From positions 1 to 19,723 of the forward strand of contig DAJO01000028.1 of assembly GCA_002498985.1 (NCBI GenBank): a stretch of DNA of 19,723 nt, written 5' to 3'. This document shows, piece after piece, positions 7,301 to 15,454 of the stretch. Source of the stretch: Euryarchaeota archaeon UBA257. Its GTDB lineage: Archaea; Thermoplasmatota; Poseidoniia; Poseidoniales; Thalassarchaeaceae. The notes beneath the pieces are model-generated. The model did no database searches. It worked only from the letters and a program-made list of their open reading frames with translations, and was not told the DNA's origin. Within the stretch, counting starts at the first letter, position 1. Each line of letters starts with the position of its first letter. Both the position numbers and the translations under genes were made by a program.

Positions 7301-10300
7301 AGAATCATTTGGAATTGATAGAGGGTCTGAAGAATTGACTAAAACCGTAGACATGCCTGGATGAGTTGTTGATGTAATGTCCCATTGCCTACCGCCAAAT
7401 ACAGAATAAATTGGTTCCGCTCTTCTCTGATACTCTCGTGGCTGTTCAATTAAACTTCCTTCCCAAACATGAAGACCGTCTTCTGCAACAACATATAGAG
7501 AATCGGATTCAATAAATGCATTATTGAATCCTGATGCTGAAGTTGATGCAATTACAGAGTGAGAATTTCTTACATCTAAAAGATTTATTCCGCCAGAGCC
7601 TATTAGGACTAGATAGTTGCCATTCGAAACCATCTTTACAGGTGGCCAGGATAAAAGATTAGATGGGTTTGTACCTGCTTCCATTTGCCCCATTGTGCCG
7701 TTCCAATGTACTACTGGAGCAATGTCTGTAGCAACATGAACGCCCCAAGAATCAGCAGCTAAACTCAGAACATTATTACTTGGTATCATATCTATTAGAT
7801 ATGTTCCATTTTGAGTATCTGTATCTATATCCCAAGCAGCAACACCCGGTCTTGTTGCACCTTGCCCATTATGAGAAATGAATATTGACGCATTATGATG
7901 TTGGATAATTGTAGAGTTACCCACTATTACCTCTCGAGTTACAGAGTCTGCAAACAACATTCCTGAAACTCGATTCCCAATTAAACCGTCAGAATAATCT
8001 ATGGTATTCTGTATTGAATAAGTTCCTTCTTCAAGGACCGTTAGGCCTGCTAATCCTCCTGCCAATATAGTACCGTTTCCTTGAATCGGACCCTCTAGAA
8101 GCATTAAATGCTCAATTACTGGTGAGGGGAGCCCATCATAAGAGGTGATTGGAGAATCCCATCCACTCCTTGTCATATTGTACATACCTATGCCTCCACT
8201 AGTTGCAACCAATACATGATTACCTACTTCGAGGAAGTCTCTAACAATATTACTTGGTAAACCTGCGATTAGGCTTCCTTGACCCCAATTTTCAGTATTT
8301 GTGTTGAACGATTGGTATCCTGCAGAGGTCCCAGATTCCCCCATTAGCCCCACATACATTGTCCCATCATCGTCAATGTGCATTCCATCCATTTGTGAGT
8401 GGAGAGCAGAGGATGTAGGTGTCAAGGTTCGCTGTATTGTGTCAATTTTATACAAACCACTGCCTGCAGTAGTCACCCATATTTTATCTCCATCTAATGT
8501 GATATCATTGATAATATCGCCATCAAATGAATATCCATATTGCCACCTAACGCTACCATTAACGAGCTCTCCTTGCAATACAGAAGAGGCATAGAATGAA
8601 TTCCAACCTAAACTTGATGTTGCCCAAATATTTGTTTCATTGGAAATAATATTTAGTATCTTACCACTTGTTAGTCCTGTTAATTCATCGAAACCACTTT
8701 CTATCAAACCTGTAGAATCTAATCTATCAACTCTATTGACTCCTGAGGTTTGTCCGGAGCGCCCTATAGCATAGATAGGAGTAGTTGATGAAGGTGCTTT
8801 AACAATTGAACAACCATCCATCCCAGGACTGAGAATCTGACCGTTCAACGTAGATGTCCCAGAGGTAATAATCCTAGAAATACCGCCTGTCGTATCAAAT
8901 TGATGCGCTGTTAACAATACATTTCCATCATGCAGCATACCTCCAGGGAATATTCTATCTTCTGAAATGCCATCTGCAGAATTTGTTAGAGTTGATAAAA
9001 ATTGATCGGTATTGTAATTATATCTGTCAATTCCTACTCCTTCTTCATCAAAACCAACGTACATTATTCTATTGGCTTCGTCGCAAGCAAGGGCGCGAGC
9101 GTCATTATCCGCCAATCCATTAGAGGTCAGTATGGAAGTAATCCATTCATCAGTAATCCCATCGGAATCATGATCTGCTAAGTCGTAACGAGCAATACCG
9201 CCTTGATTCCCCCACCAATTGACTGCTCCAACGGCTATGTGTACAATATCATCACATACTTCAATATCTGCTGTATAGCCACTAGGAATTCCTGCACTAC
9301 CCAAATTCCATGTTGTCCAGCTACCTGTAGTACCGTTCTTACGGATAATTTCTGAATTGGTATTGAAACCTCCTCCGCCGCTGTAACTTCCTGCCCACAG
9401 ATCATCTCCAACAGTTATCATTGTATACAATTCATCATTTGCATCTGATGGCAATCCATCGTTAACAACCCATGGATCTAACCATGTTTCATTATCAGGT
9501 TCCCAACGTAGAATACCATCCATACTTGCAAATAAATAATCATCCTGATATTCAACTATTCCTCTGATTGGCCCCGGTATATCTGTCCATTCATTAAGCA
9601 ATGTCATTGTTTGTGCCGAGAAACGACGCAATATGTTATCGCCATATGCAATCCATAACTCGCAAGATGAAACATTAATTGGGAAACATTCACCAAGGAA
9701 TTGAGCATTCACTCTCTCAACACTACCGATGGTATCTAGAGGAGTTTCCCAAGTTTCGTTAGTAATATTCCATCGAGCAATCGTTCCATCACCTTGATTC
9801 CAATATTGAGTAGGCCTAATTCCGACCCAAAGTTCTTCAGAAACCTGCCCTAAACTGTGAATTTTACCGTCCCAACCTAATTCTTGACCTACATCAATAG
9901 TAGATTCACTAGAATTAGAAGTTAAATTGATTCTCCAGATTTGATCATTTGACTGCCACCAGGCAGTTGACCTCTGAGTTGAATAATGTAGAATATCATC
10001 AACTATTATTACATCTTGTGGTGCAGAGTTAGAAAGTGTAGGACCACCAGAATTTGAACCGCGATTCCAATCTATTAGCACTGTATCATTTACTACATCG
10101 ATGAGAGTTAAACCAAAATCACCGCCCGCCCATATTGTATTTTCAATATGTCCGGGAATGAGAACTGTGACGTCGTCATCATCGATATACCCTTGATCAC
10201 CGTCCCATGTTTGAAGCCATTCCTGACTAGTAAGATTATATCTCCCTATACCTGTATTCTCGAAACCAATATACAATATATCTTGCACTTTTACCACCCT

Positions 10301-12973
10301 AGCTCTTTGTGTATCATCTCCTGCAGTCCATCTTTCTACAACTGATAATCCTGTATTTCGATTTATCAAAGATGCACCTTCGTCATGACCTGCTAATATT
10401 CGAGTACAGCAATTTTCGGAGAGAGAACTACTAAGAGGAACTAATTCTATAGAAAAAGTCTCACTGAATCGCGCAGAATTATTCATTGGGGAAACACATT
10501 CATCCCACTCGTATATGTTTCCTTGAATTATTGTCCAACCCGTCCAAGTACAAACTCCTCGGTTAGTAGCCGCAACTACCCCGTCTGCATCACTCTTGAT
10601 ATCATTAATTTTGAATGGATCATTATTTCCACCAGGAACATCTGTTTCAAAATATTCCCAATTAGAACCATCCCATCTAGCCATTGCTTGATTTGACGTC
10701 CCGCCAGAATTAGGTACTTCCATTCCAATAATTAAACCGCCATAATAATCAAGATGGAGAGAAAGTACATCATTATCTGGTAAACCACTAGTTCCATCTG
10801 CATCCCAAATATCAATAATTTCACTAGTATGTCTATCAATCAATAAAATTCCAAATCCTGTTAATCCAAAATAAATTATATCTTGGTCGACTGCTATTGG
10901 AGCGGCTTCTAAGTTATCTGCACCAAGAGATTGCCAAGATGATAAAATAGATAATTCTTGTAAGTTAATTCTCATCACACCCGCGTCAGGAGTAGCAATA
11001 TATGCAACACCATACCTAGTAACGACATCATTGATAAAATCAGAATCTAAACCATCTTGCTCAGTAATAACATCTGAAAGTGTCATTGAAGAGGTATTGA
11101 CAAATGATAGCCCGTCTTCATAATGCCCTATCACTAAGATTTCAGTATACGAGTCATGTGATAGAGATTTAACTGCATTAGAAGCAATGCCCTGGACAGT
11201 ACCCATATACGATGCATCTGTATTATCCAGTCTCAGAATTCCTGAGTTTATTGTACCAACCCAAACCCATCCATCTGAATCCTGGACAAACGATGTTATT
11301 TGGAAGGGGTTACTTACATAATCTGAAATATCAATTGGGGAAAGCCATGTTTGAGTTGCCTCATCAAACCTATCTATTATGGTCCCTCCTGAAACCCAGA
11401 TTTCACCTTCTTCATAATCATCAACAAATATTACCTGATTCATTTGATTTGTTGAAGGGCTACTAACAAGAGTTTCTGTTCCGTCATTAATTTCTCCAAC
11501 TAAACGGCCCAACACACCAGAACCATCACCTACCAAAACCAATCCTGAATCTGGACTTCTTGCTTTACCCAAATTAGGCCAAGAAATTATCTCATTGCCG
11601 TTTTCTTTCAAATCAAAAACTGTTAGTTGCCTCTGTGATGAAAAGAAAAGTGCATTGGTATCATATGTGTGTACAGTATTAGCAGCAAGGATGTACAGCC
11701 AACCTTCAGTAAGGCCGAAACCAACTACTTGGTTAGAGGCTAACCAATTACTGGTTGACCATGTAGCCATCCAAGAGTTAGAAGCTAAATTGCGCCGGTC
11801 TACCCCTGCATTGTCTGTTGCAATCAATAATTGAGAACCAAATAGTTGCAAATCATTTATTTTATCGGAACTTAAGAAATTGCCTGTATTCCACAGCACA
11901 TTACTATCTACCGAAACTAAGGTTCCATTAACTCCAGAAGATGTTGAAAAACCTAGGAAATGGAGTCCCTGATATGTGGAAATGTAGACATCATTACCTG
12001 TAGATACTATGTCAGTGGCTGTCTTAATGGCACCTCCAGGGCAATAATAGTAAGATTCCCAACTGCCATCACTGGTGTAGTAAACATTGCATCCAGAGGT
12101 TGCCCAAACTGTACCATAATCATCAACCGTAATAGCGTCGAAGGTTTGAGCATCAGAGATCAATGATGTTTCCACAATGGAAGAATCAGAAAGACTGCGT
12201 TGTAATATTGTTCCATTGGAAGTTCCTATCAAAAGACGATTTCTCATTTCATCTACTGCAAGACTTCTACCATATACATCAGATTCAATATCGACAATTA
12301 TAGTAGATGTTTGGTCATCTAAATGTAGTAAATCATCCCCCAGTAGGATGTATAATCTACCATCAACTGGATTAACAGCACTATCGTATATTTCAATGTC
12401 TAAAGATGAAAAGGAAACCTTTGGGTCTGCTGGGCGTAAAGCTTCTAGGACTAGATCTGTTATCGAAATTCCAGTAGGTAACTGCCAACTTGTATCACTT
12501 ACAGAATTAGGTTGTAAGCGAGTGTCAAGAATCCCTGCCGAATTAACATCTGGTTGATTCTCCGAAAATGAATTTTGCATACCGAATCCTCCTAATTCAG
12601 TCCAATCAAGTATTGGTGTCTGAGTATCTAGTAGTGTAATCTGTGGCTCATATGCCCACAAACCATCTGAGCCATTGACTTTTACTTCAAAAGTCATATT
12701 ATCAATTAGAGCACCGGGGGCAAAATCAAGAAATAAGTCCCCATAAGCATAGGTACCATTGGATGGATTCGCACCTTCTGCTGATAATTCAATCCATCCT
12801 GTATCATTACTTCCCCCAGCACCCCAAGCACCTGGCATTGTACTCATAAAATCTGAATTTTCCTCTAGATTTGTAGATTCAAATGACGACCACGGGAGAA
12901 GTAACATCAGAGCAACTAATACCATCGCCATCCGTTTCTGAGAGCCAGAAACCGAATCATACGCTATGCCCAC
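4391..12973 (-). CDS. Giant cell-surface protein: beta-propeller repeats, FN3 domains, membrane helix, acidic tail
   Basis: This 2860-residue protein is encoded without interruption. A signal peptide (QKRMAMVLVALMLLLPW, about 12-28) is followed by a beta-rich domain to about 190. Residues about 190-1845 are dozens of propeller blades of the Reg_prop type, with hallmarks such as VWVGTINSGILRLD, IWVTTAGSGLYKID and LWAGSYSGGG; by length this could make about five seven-bladed propellers. A second beta-sandwich-like segment spans about 1850-1980. Roughly six FN3-like domains then begin near 1980, 2104, 2209, 2331, 2469 and 2589, several with a P.DDGG..V.W core. A single membrane helix (about 2722-2741) is followed by KPKGR and a 119-residue Asp/Glu-rich cytoplasmic tail. 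N-glycosylation sequons are frequent outside. The topology is type I. No enzyme, kinase or dockerin domain is visible; adhesion, substrate capture or sensing are inferences. The listed start is GTG; an in-frame ATG lies at 12931, but GTG keeps the basic n-region of the signal peptide. Confidence 0.85.
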   Translation of the reverse strand: MGIAYDSVSGSQKRMAMVLVALMLLLPWSSFESTNLEENSDFMSTMPGAWGAGGSNDTGWIELSAEGANPSNGTYAYGDLFLDFAPGALIDNMTFEVKVNGSDGLWAYEPQITLLDTQTPILDWTELGGFGMQNSFSENQPDVNSAGILDTRLQPNSVSDTSWQLPTGISITDLVLEALRPADPKVSFSSLDIEIYDSAVNPVDGRLYILLGDDLLHLDDQTSTIIVDIESDVYGRSLAVDEMRNRLLIGTSNGTILQRSLSDSSIVETSLISDAQTFDAITVDDYGTVWATSGCNVYYTSDGSWESYYYCPGGAIKTATDIVSTGNDVYISTYQGLHFLGFSTSSGVNGTLVSVDSNVLWNTGNFLSSDKINDLQLFGSQLLIATDNAGVDRRNLASNSWMATWSTSNWLASNQVVGFGLTEGWLYILAANTVHTYDTNALFFSSQRQLTVFDLKENGNEIISWPNLGKARSPDSGLVLVGDGSGVLGRLVGEINDGTETLVSSPSTNQMNQVIFVDDYEEGEIWVSGGTIIDRFDEATQTWLSPIDISDYVSNPFQITSFVQDSDGWVWVGTINSGILRLDNTDASYMGTVQGIASNAVKSLSHDSYTEILVIGHYEDGLSFVNTSSMTLSDVITEQDGLDSDFINDVVTRYGVAYIATPDAGVMRINLQELSILSSWQSLGADNLEAAPIAVDQDIIYFGLTGFGILLIDRHTSEIIDIWDADGTSGLPDNDVLSLHLDYYGGLIIGMEVPNSGGTSNQAMARWDGSNWEYFETDVPGGNNDPFKINDIKSDADGVVAATNRGVCTWTGWTIIQGNIYEWDECVSPMNNSARFSETFSIELVPLSSSLSENCCTRILAGHDEGASLINRNTGLSVVERWTAGDDTQRARVVKVQDILYIGFENTGIGRYNLTSQEWLQTWDGDQGYIDDDDVTVLIPGHIENTIWAGGDFGLTLIDVVNDTVLIDWNRGSNSGGPTLSNSAPQDVIIVDDILHYSTQRSTAWWQSNDQIWRINLTSNSSESTIDVGQELGWDGKIHSLGQVSEELWVGIRPTQYWNQGDGTIARWNITNETWETPLDTIGSVERVNAQFLGECFPINVSSCELWIAYGDNILRRFSAQTMTLLNEWTDIPGPIRGIVEYQDDYLFASMDGILRWEPDNETWLDPWVVNDGLPSDANDELYTMITVGDDLWAGSYSGGGGFNTNSEIIRKNGTTGSWTTWNLGSAGIPSGYTADIEVCDDIVHIAVGAVNWWGNQGGIARYDLADHDSDGITDEWITSILTSNGLADNDARALACDEANRIMYVGFDEEGVGIDRYNYNTDQFLSTLTNSADGISEDRIFPGGMLHDGNVLLTAHQFDTTGGISRIITSGTSTLNGQILSPGMDGCSIVKAPSSTTPIYAIGRSGQTSGVNRVDRLDSTGLIESGFDELTGLTSGKILNIISNETNIWATSSLGWNSFYASSVLQGELVNGSVRWQYGYSFDGDIINDITLDGDKIWVTTAGSGLYKIDTIQRTLTPTSSALHSQMDGMHIDDDGTMYVGLMGESGTSAGYQSFNTNTENWGQGSLIAGLPSNIVRDFLEVGNHVLVATSGGIGMYNMTRSGWDSPITSYDGLPSPVIEHLMLLEGPIQGNGTILAGGLAGLTVLEEGTYSIQNTIDYSDGLIGNRVSGMLFADSVTREVIVGNSTIIQHHNASIFISHNGQGATRPGVAAWDIDTDTQNGTYLIDMIPSNNVLSLAADSWGVHVATDIAPVVHWNGTMGQMEAGTNPSNLLSWPPVKMVSNGNYLVLIGSGGINLLDVRNSHSVIASTSASGFNNAFIESDSLYVVAEDGLHVWEGSLIEQPREYQRRAEPIYSVFGGRQWDITSTTHPGMSTVLVNSSDPLSIPNDSNSLPGILPMYNGALTITSPVSSSNVWARSVSLNYSGSWDLAGRNPAIEAGFQNAISNVGPGSNSVELHVQMQSPMNGTISVRMTYDWERVEVPTILTSFNNRGNDGGGVLEATWLPSEDAAWYGYRVYIWDSTSNPVWEPSKQELEDFAGYMHVPFWSQTSATITEADHNGIMSTLVDGNKYRVAIVTEYADGSIGEPMSWPYNATPINEVPSPPEWLTANPISGGTAGTIYAEWSACTEMDPSKTRLWAVEQEITNALALTNNFDISAISGNNTVLQLNPGSTYWFAAVCVDESGQSDPLNATIVGPIVTAGGLDDGIPPMPIEGTTAIDVPDDEGGQIQVSWIPNQEDDCTFYTIFALPATSWQPPNNVDGWPVSSYVSDCSTNSTIISSFGEAPFLDDTTYWIGVVASDDWGNQDFSNVLVVEATPQSNNGGVGIPPARVDGLAAFDHPEDDGTAIDIIWNRSLATDFSFYTIWVSDFYQEDLTESWNNCSNSPESCGLIKLNQQQIGGAFQLRMTVEKAHYGDTISQSSSSAIIPEVPLYVTITTHDIHGNVFLSDMQNYMVLVIPSDNSGDVFPPSRLNPPQLTDRPSDDGDGVFVTFQESDASDISEYWIFAETIPFSSLANRQPAMILDRDVEIPVLLQQFSDGSPLAPNIMFWVSVIPVDSSGNYWDEGIKTSSIALINENILDPGLHIPEIGGIIAYWDSTGTKIQIEWDDKNDPSIESYYIFLSSTPFEDTRDADTSQNVAKPYSSYTWQATPSETGNQYPVNNENSYWIAIVGFDGEVHRLAVDPLEIQPWSESAFGSDSDGLGDSGGSWINQLIDGDMNMIIALISAIMILFGGVLVLKPKGRSAPQPWEMGTLEVELEEQMYDEDFGMDEDFSEDDFIPENVENVPFEEPVNIDSSTPTQLDDEVMDELLVDEEEIDLDDLSDLADDFDLNDLDDMAEELADIEDDIDTSFIDDIL

Positions 12974-13165
12974 AGGCCAATCGCGTCGTTTTATACATTA
13001 TCAAAGGATGTGGCGAATGTGCCATACATGCTCGGACACCGTAGGTGATATTTCAACAATATAAATACTCAAAAAGAGTGTATGCAAGGCTGATAATATA
13101 TATCATTAATATCGGATAGCATCATAGGTAAGAGATATGCCGGATAGTATACAGGGGATGTAATC
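12974..13165. promoter_or_regulatory. Divergent promoter region between the giant surface gene and the malic enzyme
   Basis: This 192-bp gap separates divergently transcribed genes. On the minus strand a TATAAAA lies at 12995-12989 and a TTTATAT-like box around 13059-13066; either could serve the giant gene. On the plus strand AATATAAATA (about 13058-13067) and AATATATAT (13095-13103) are TATA candidates for the malic enzyme. The second would start transcription near 13125 and give a leader of about 40 nt. A ten-base direct repeat, CGGATAGCAT (13113-13122) and CGGATAGTAT (13141-13150), sits in that leader. No protein-coding ORF of note was seen here. Confidence 0.5.
13154..13160 (+). promoter_or_regulatory. 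Ribosome-binding-like GGGGATG that decides the malic enzyme start
   Basis: GGGGATG at 13154-13160 is followed after five bases by CTG 13166. The same heptamer with the same five-base spacing precedes the ATG of the membrane protein gene at 17160. This shared arrangement argues that translation of the malic enzyme begins at CTG 13166 rather than at TTG 13196, which has no purine-rich run at a suitable distance. Confidence 0.5.
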
Positions 13166-15448
13166 CTGACAGATAAACAACTTCGAAAAGATGCTTTGGA
13201 ATACCATTCATCCAAGCCTGCTGGAAAAATAACAGTAGTACCTACAAAGACCCACGGTACTCAAAGAGACCTTTCACTAGCATATTCGCCAGGCGTAGCA
13301 TATCCGTGTAAAGAAATAGAAAAAAACCCCGATGCAGCATTTAGTTATACCTCAAAAGGAAATCTTGTAGCTGTCATTAGTAATGGGACCGCAGTATTAG
13401 GTCTTGGTAACATCGGCGCACTAGCCGGAAAACCTGTAATGGAAGGAAAGGGTCTGTTATTCAAAGCGTTTGCCGATATTGATGTGTTTGATATTGAAAT
13501 TGATCGTACAGATGTTGATGAATTTGTTGAAGCCGTAAAGGCTATCTCACCTACTTTTGGAGGAATAAATCTAGAAGATATTAAGGCCCCAGAATGTTTT
13601 GAAATTGAAAAGAGATTAATCAAAGAGTTGGACATTCCTGTAATGCATGATGATCAACATGGTACTGCAATAATTTCAGGTGCTGCTCTATTGAATGGTT
13701 TAGAAGTTGTAGAGAAAGAAATTACGGAAATAAAAGTAGTAGTTTCTGGAGCCGGGGCATCAGCTATTTCCTGTGCCCGCCACTATATCCGTTTGGGTGT
13801 TAAAAAGGAAAACCTACTCATGGTCGATTCGAAAGGAATCTTAACTATTAAGCGTTCTAATAATGGCGAATTAAATGAATATAAAGACGAATTTGCCAGA
13901 GATGTCGAAGACGGTAATTTAGAAAAAGCCATGGAAGACAGTGATGTTTTTCTAGGACTTTCAAAGGGAGGAATTGTGAATAAAAAGATGGTTAAGTCTA
14001 TGGCTAGTAGGCCTCTAATTTTCGCATTAGCAAATCCGGACCCTGAAATATTACCTGATGATGTTTTAGATGTCAGAGGAGATGCAATAGTTGCTACTGG
14101 GAGATCAGATTATCCTAACCAAATCAACAATGTATTGGGATTCCCATATATCTTCAGAGGTGCTCTTGATGTTAGAGCTACTGAGATTACTGAGAATATG
14201 AAAATGGCAGCAACTCATGCTATCGCTAATTTGGCAAAAGAGGCTGTTCCTGATGATGTGGCTGCTGCCTATGAAGGTGAACAAATACAATTCGGCCCCG
14301 ATTATATTATTCCAAAACCATTTGATGCAAGAGTTCTGATTTGGGAAGCGAGTGCTGTTGCTCAAGCCGCCGTTGACGAAGGAGTGGCAAAAATAACAAA
14401 AAAGCAATTTAATATTGAGAAATATCGTGAAGAATTGGAAGCCAGATTAGGCCTTACACGTTCGATTATGAGGCGTGTAATTAATAGAGCGCGGAGGGAC
14501 AAAAAGAAGATTGTTTTTGCCGAGGGAGAACACCCTACAATTATCAAAGCAGCCGCTCAGTGTATCTCTGAAAATATATGTGAACCTATACTATTGGGCC
14601 ATACAAAAAGAATTAACGCTGTAAAAGAAGAATTGGGTCTTGAATTTGAGTGTGAAACCATAGACGTTAGATATGACCCAAGAAGAAGAGGATCTTATGC
14701 AAAAGAGTTCCATAAATTAAGAGGGAGAAAGGGACTTACTATGGAAGATGCAATCAGGCTACTCAAAACCACCACATATTTCGGGCCAATGATGGTTCAC
14801 ATGGGTGAAGCAGACGGATATCTTGGAGGAATTTCACATAACTACCCTGATATCGTGAAACCATGCTTACAAACAATTGGCCCTGCAATCGATACTCACC
14901 GCATAGTAGGAATGTACATGATGACTGTCAATGGGCAGCTAATGTTCATTGGTGATGCCACCATTAATATCTATCCTGATTCTAGAACCTTGGCAGAAAT
15001 TGCAGTTCAAACTGCCAAAGTAGCCAGAAGATTCGGAGTAAAACCAAAAGTTGCAATGTTATCTTTTTCAAACTTTGGAACCAGTGGTGAAATGAGAACT
15101 GATAGGATTGAAGAAGCAATAGAGATGGCTAGAGAAATAGATCCTGGGATTGTTATTGATGGACCAATGCAAGCAGATACTGCACTGATTGACGAGATAC
15201 AAGAAAATTATCCATTCATGGAATTTGATGGCCCCGCAAATGTCCTAATATGTCCAAATTTGGCTTCTGCTAATATTGCATATAAGTTACTTCAAAGAGT
15301 CGCAGGTGCAGAAATGACTGGACCTATTCTTGAAGGTCTGGCTAAACCTGCACATGTTCTTCAAAGAGATGACAGTGTAAGAGAAGTTGTTCATATGGCT
15401 GCTATTTGTGCAGTCGATGCACAAAGACATGCAACACAAAAATTATAA
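13166..15448 (+). CDS. maeB: Malic enzyme fused to phosphotransacetylase-like domain (MaeB type)
   Basis: The enzyme decarboxylates malate oxidatively to pyruvate with NAD(P). Numbering from TTG 13196, the malic part has YSPGVAYPC (Tyr30), GKPVMEGK (Lys79), the metal-binding acids in NLEDIK (Glu127, Asp128) and MHDDQHGT (Asp152/153), a Rossmann GAGASA (185-190) and ANPDPEI/ATGRSDYPNQ. From about residue 435 a phosphotransacetylase-like domain follows (VFAEGEHPTIIKAA, MMVHMGEADGYLGG, LSFSNFGTSGEMRTD). In bacterial MaeB this domain is regulatory and binds acetyl-CoA. I place the start at CTG 13166: the frame is open back to a stop at 13145 with no in-frame ATG or GTG, the residues after CTG (TDKQLRKDALEYHS) continue homology expected at malic-enzyme N-termini, and the resulting 760 residues match the usual MaeB length. 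TTG 13196 (750 residues) is the conservative alternative. The cofactor preference cannot be read. Confidence 0.88.
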   Translation: MTDKQLRKDALEYHSSKPAGKITVVPTKTHGTQRDLSLAYSPGVAYPCKEIEKNPDAAFSYTSKGNLVAVISNGTAVLGLGNIGALAGKPVMEGKGLLFKAFADIDVFDIEIDRTDVDEFVEAVKAISPTFGGINLEDIKAPECFEIEKRLIKELDIPVMHDDQHGTAIISGAALLNGLEVVEKEITEIKVVVSGAGASAISCARHYIRLGVKKENLLMVDSKGILTIKRSNNGELNEYKDEFARDVEDGNLEKAMEDSDVFLGLSKGGIVNKKMVKSMASRPLIFALANPDPEILPDDVLDVRGDAIVATGRSDYPNQINNVLGFPYIFRGALDVRATEITENMKMAATHAIANLAKEAVPDDVAAAYEGEQIQFGPDYIIPKPFDARVLIWEASAVAQAAVDEGVAKITKKQFNIEKYREELEARLGLTRSIMRRVINRARRDKKKIVFAEGEHPTIIKAAAQCISENICEPILLGHTKRINAVKEELGLEFECETIDVRYDPRRRGSYAKEFHKLRGRKGLTMEDAIRLLKTTTYFGPMMVHMGEADGYLGGISHNYPDIVKPCLQTIGPAIDTHRIVGMYMMTVNGQLMFIGDATINIYPDSRTLAEIAVQTAKVARRFGVKPKVAMLSFSNFGTSGEMRTDRIEEAIEMAREIDPGIVIDGPMQADTALIDEIQENYPFMEFDGPANVLICPNLASANIAYKLLQRVAGAEMTGPILEGLAKPAHVLQRDDSVREVVHMAAICAVDAQRHATQKL

Positions 15449-15454
15449 TTTTTT
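15438..15454. terminator. Bidirectional T-tract terminator at a 16-bp perfect palindrome
   Basis: AAAAATTATAATTTTT (15438-15453) is a perfect palindrome that includes the malic enzyme stop codon, and one more T extends it to 15454. The plus strand gets T6 directly after the malic enzyme TAA. The minus strand gets T5 shortly after the pckA stop. Archaeal RNA polymerase can terminate at T-tracts without a GC-rich stem, so one element may end both convergent transcripts. Confidence 0.6.

Noticed and set aside
4391..12973. Giant surface ORF as several fused or frameshifted genes
   Set aside because: The frame is open throughout with one signal peptide at the start and one membrane anchor at the end, as expected for one protein.
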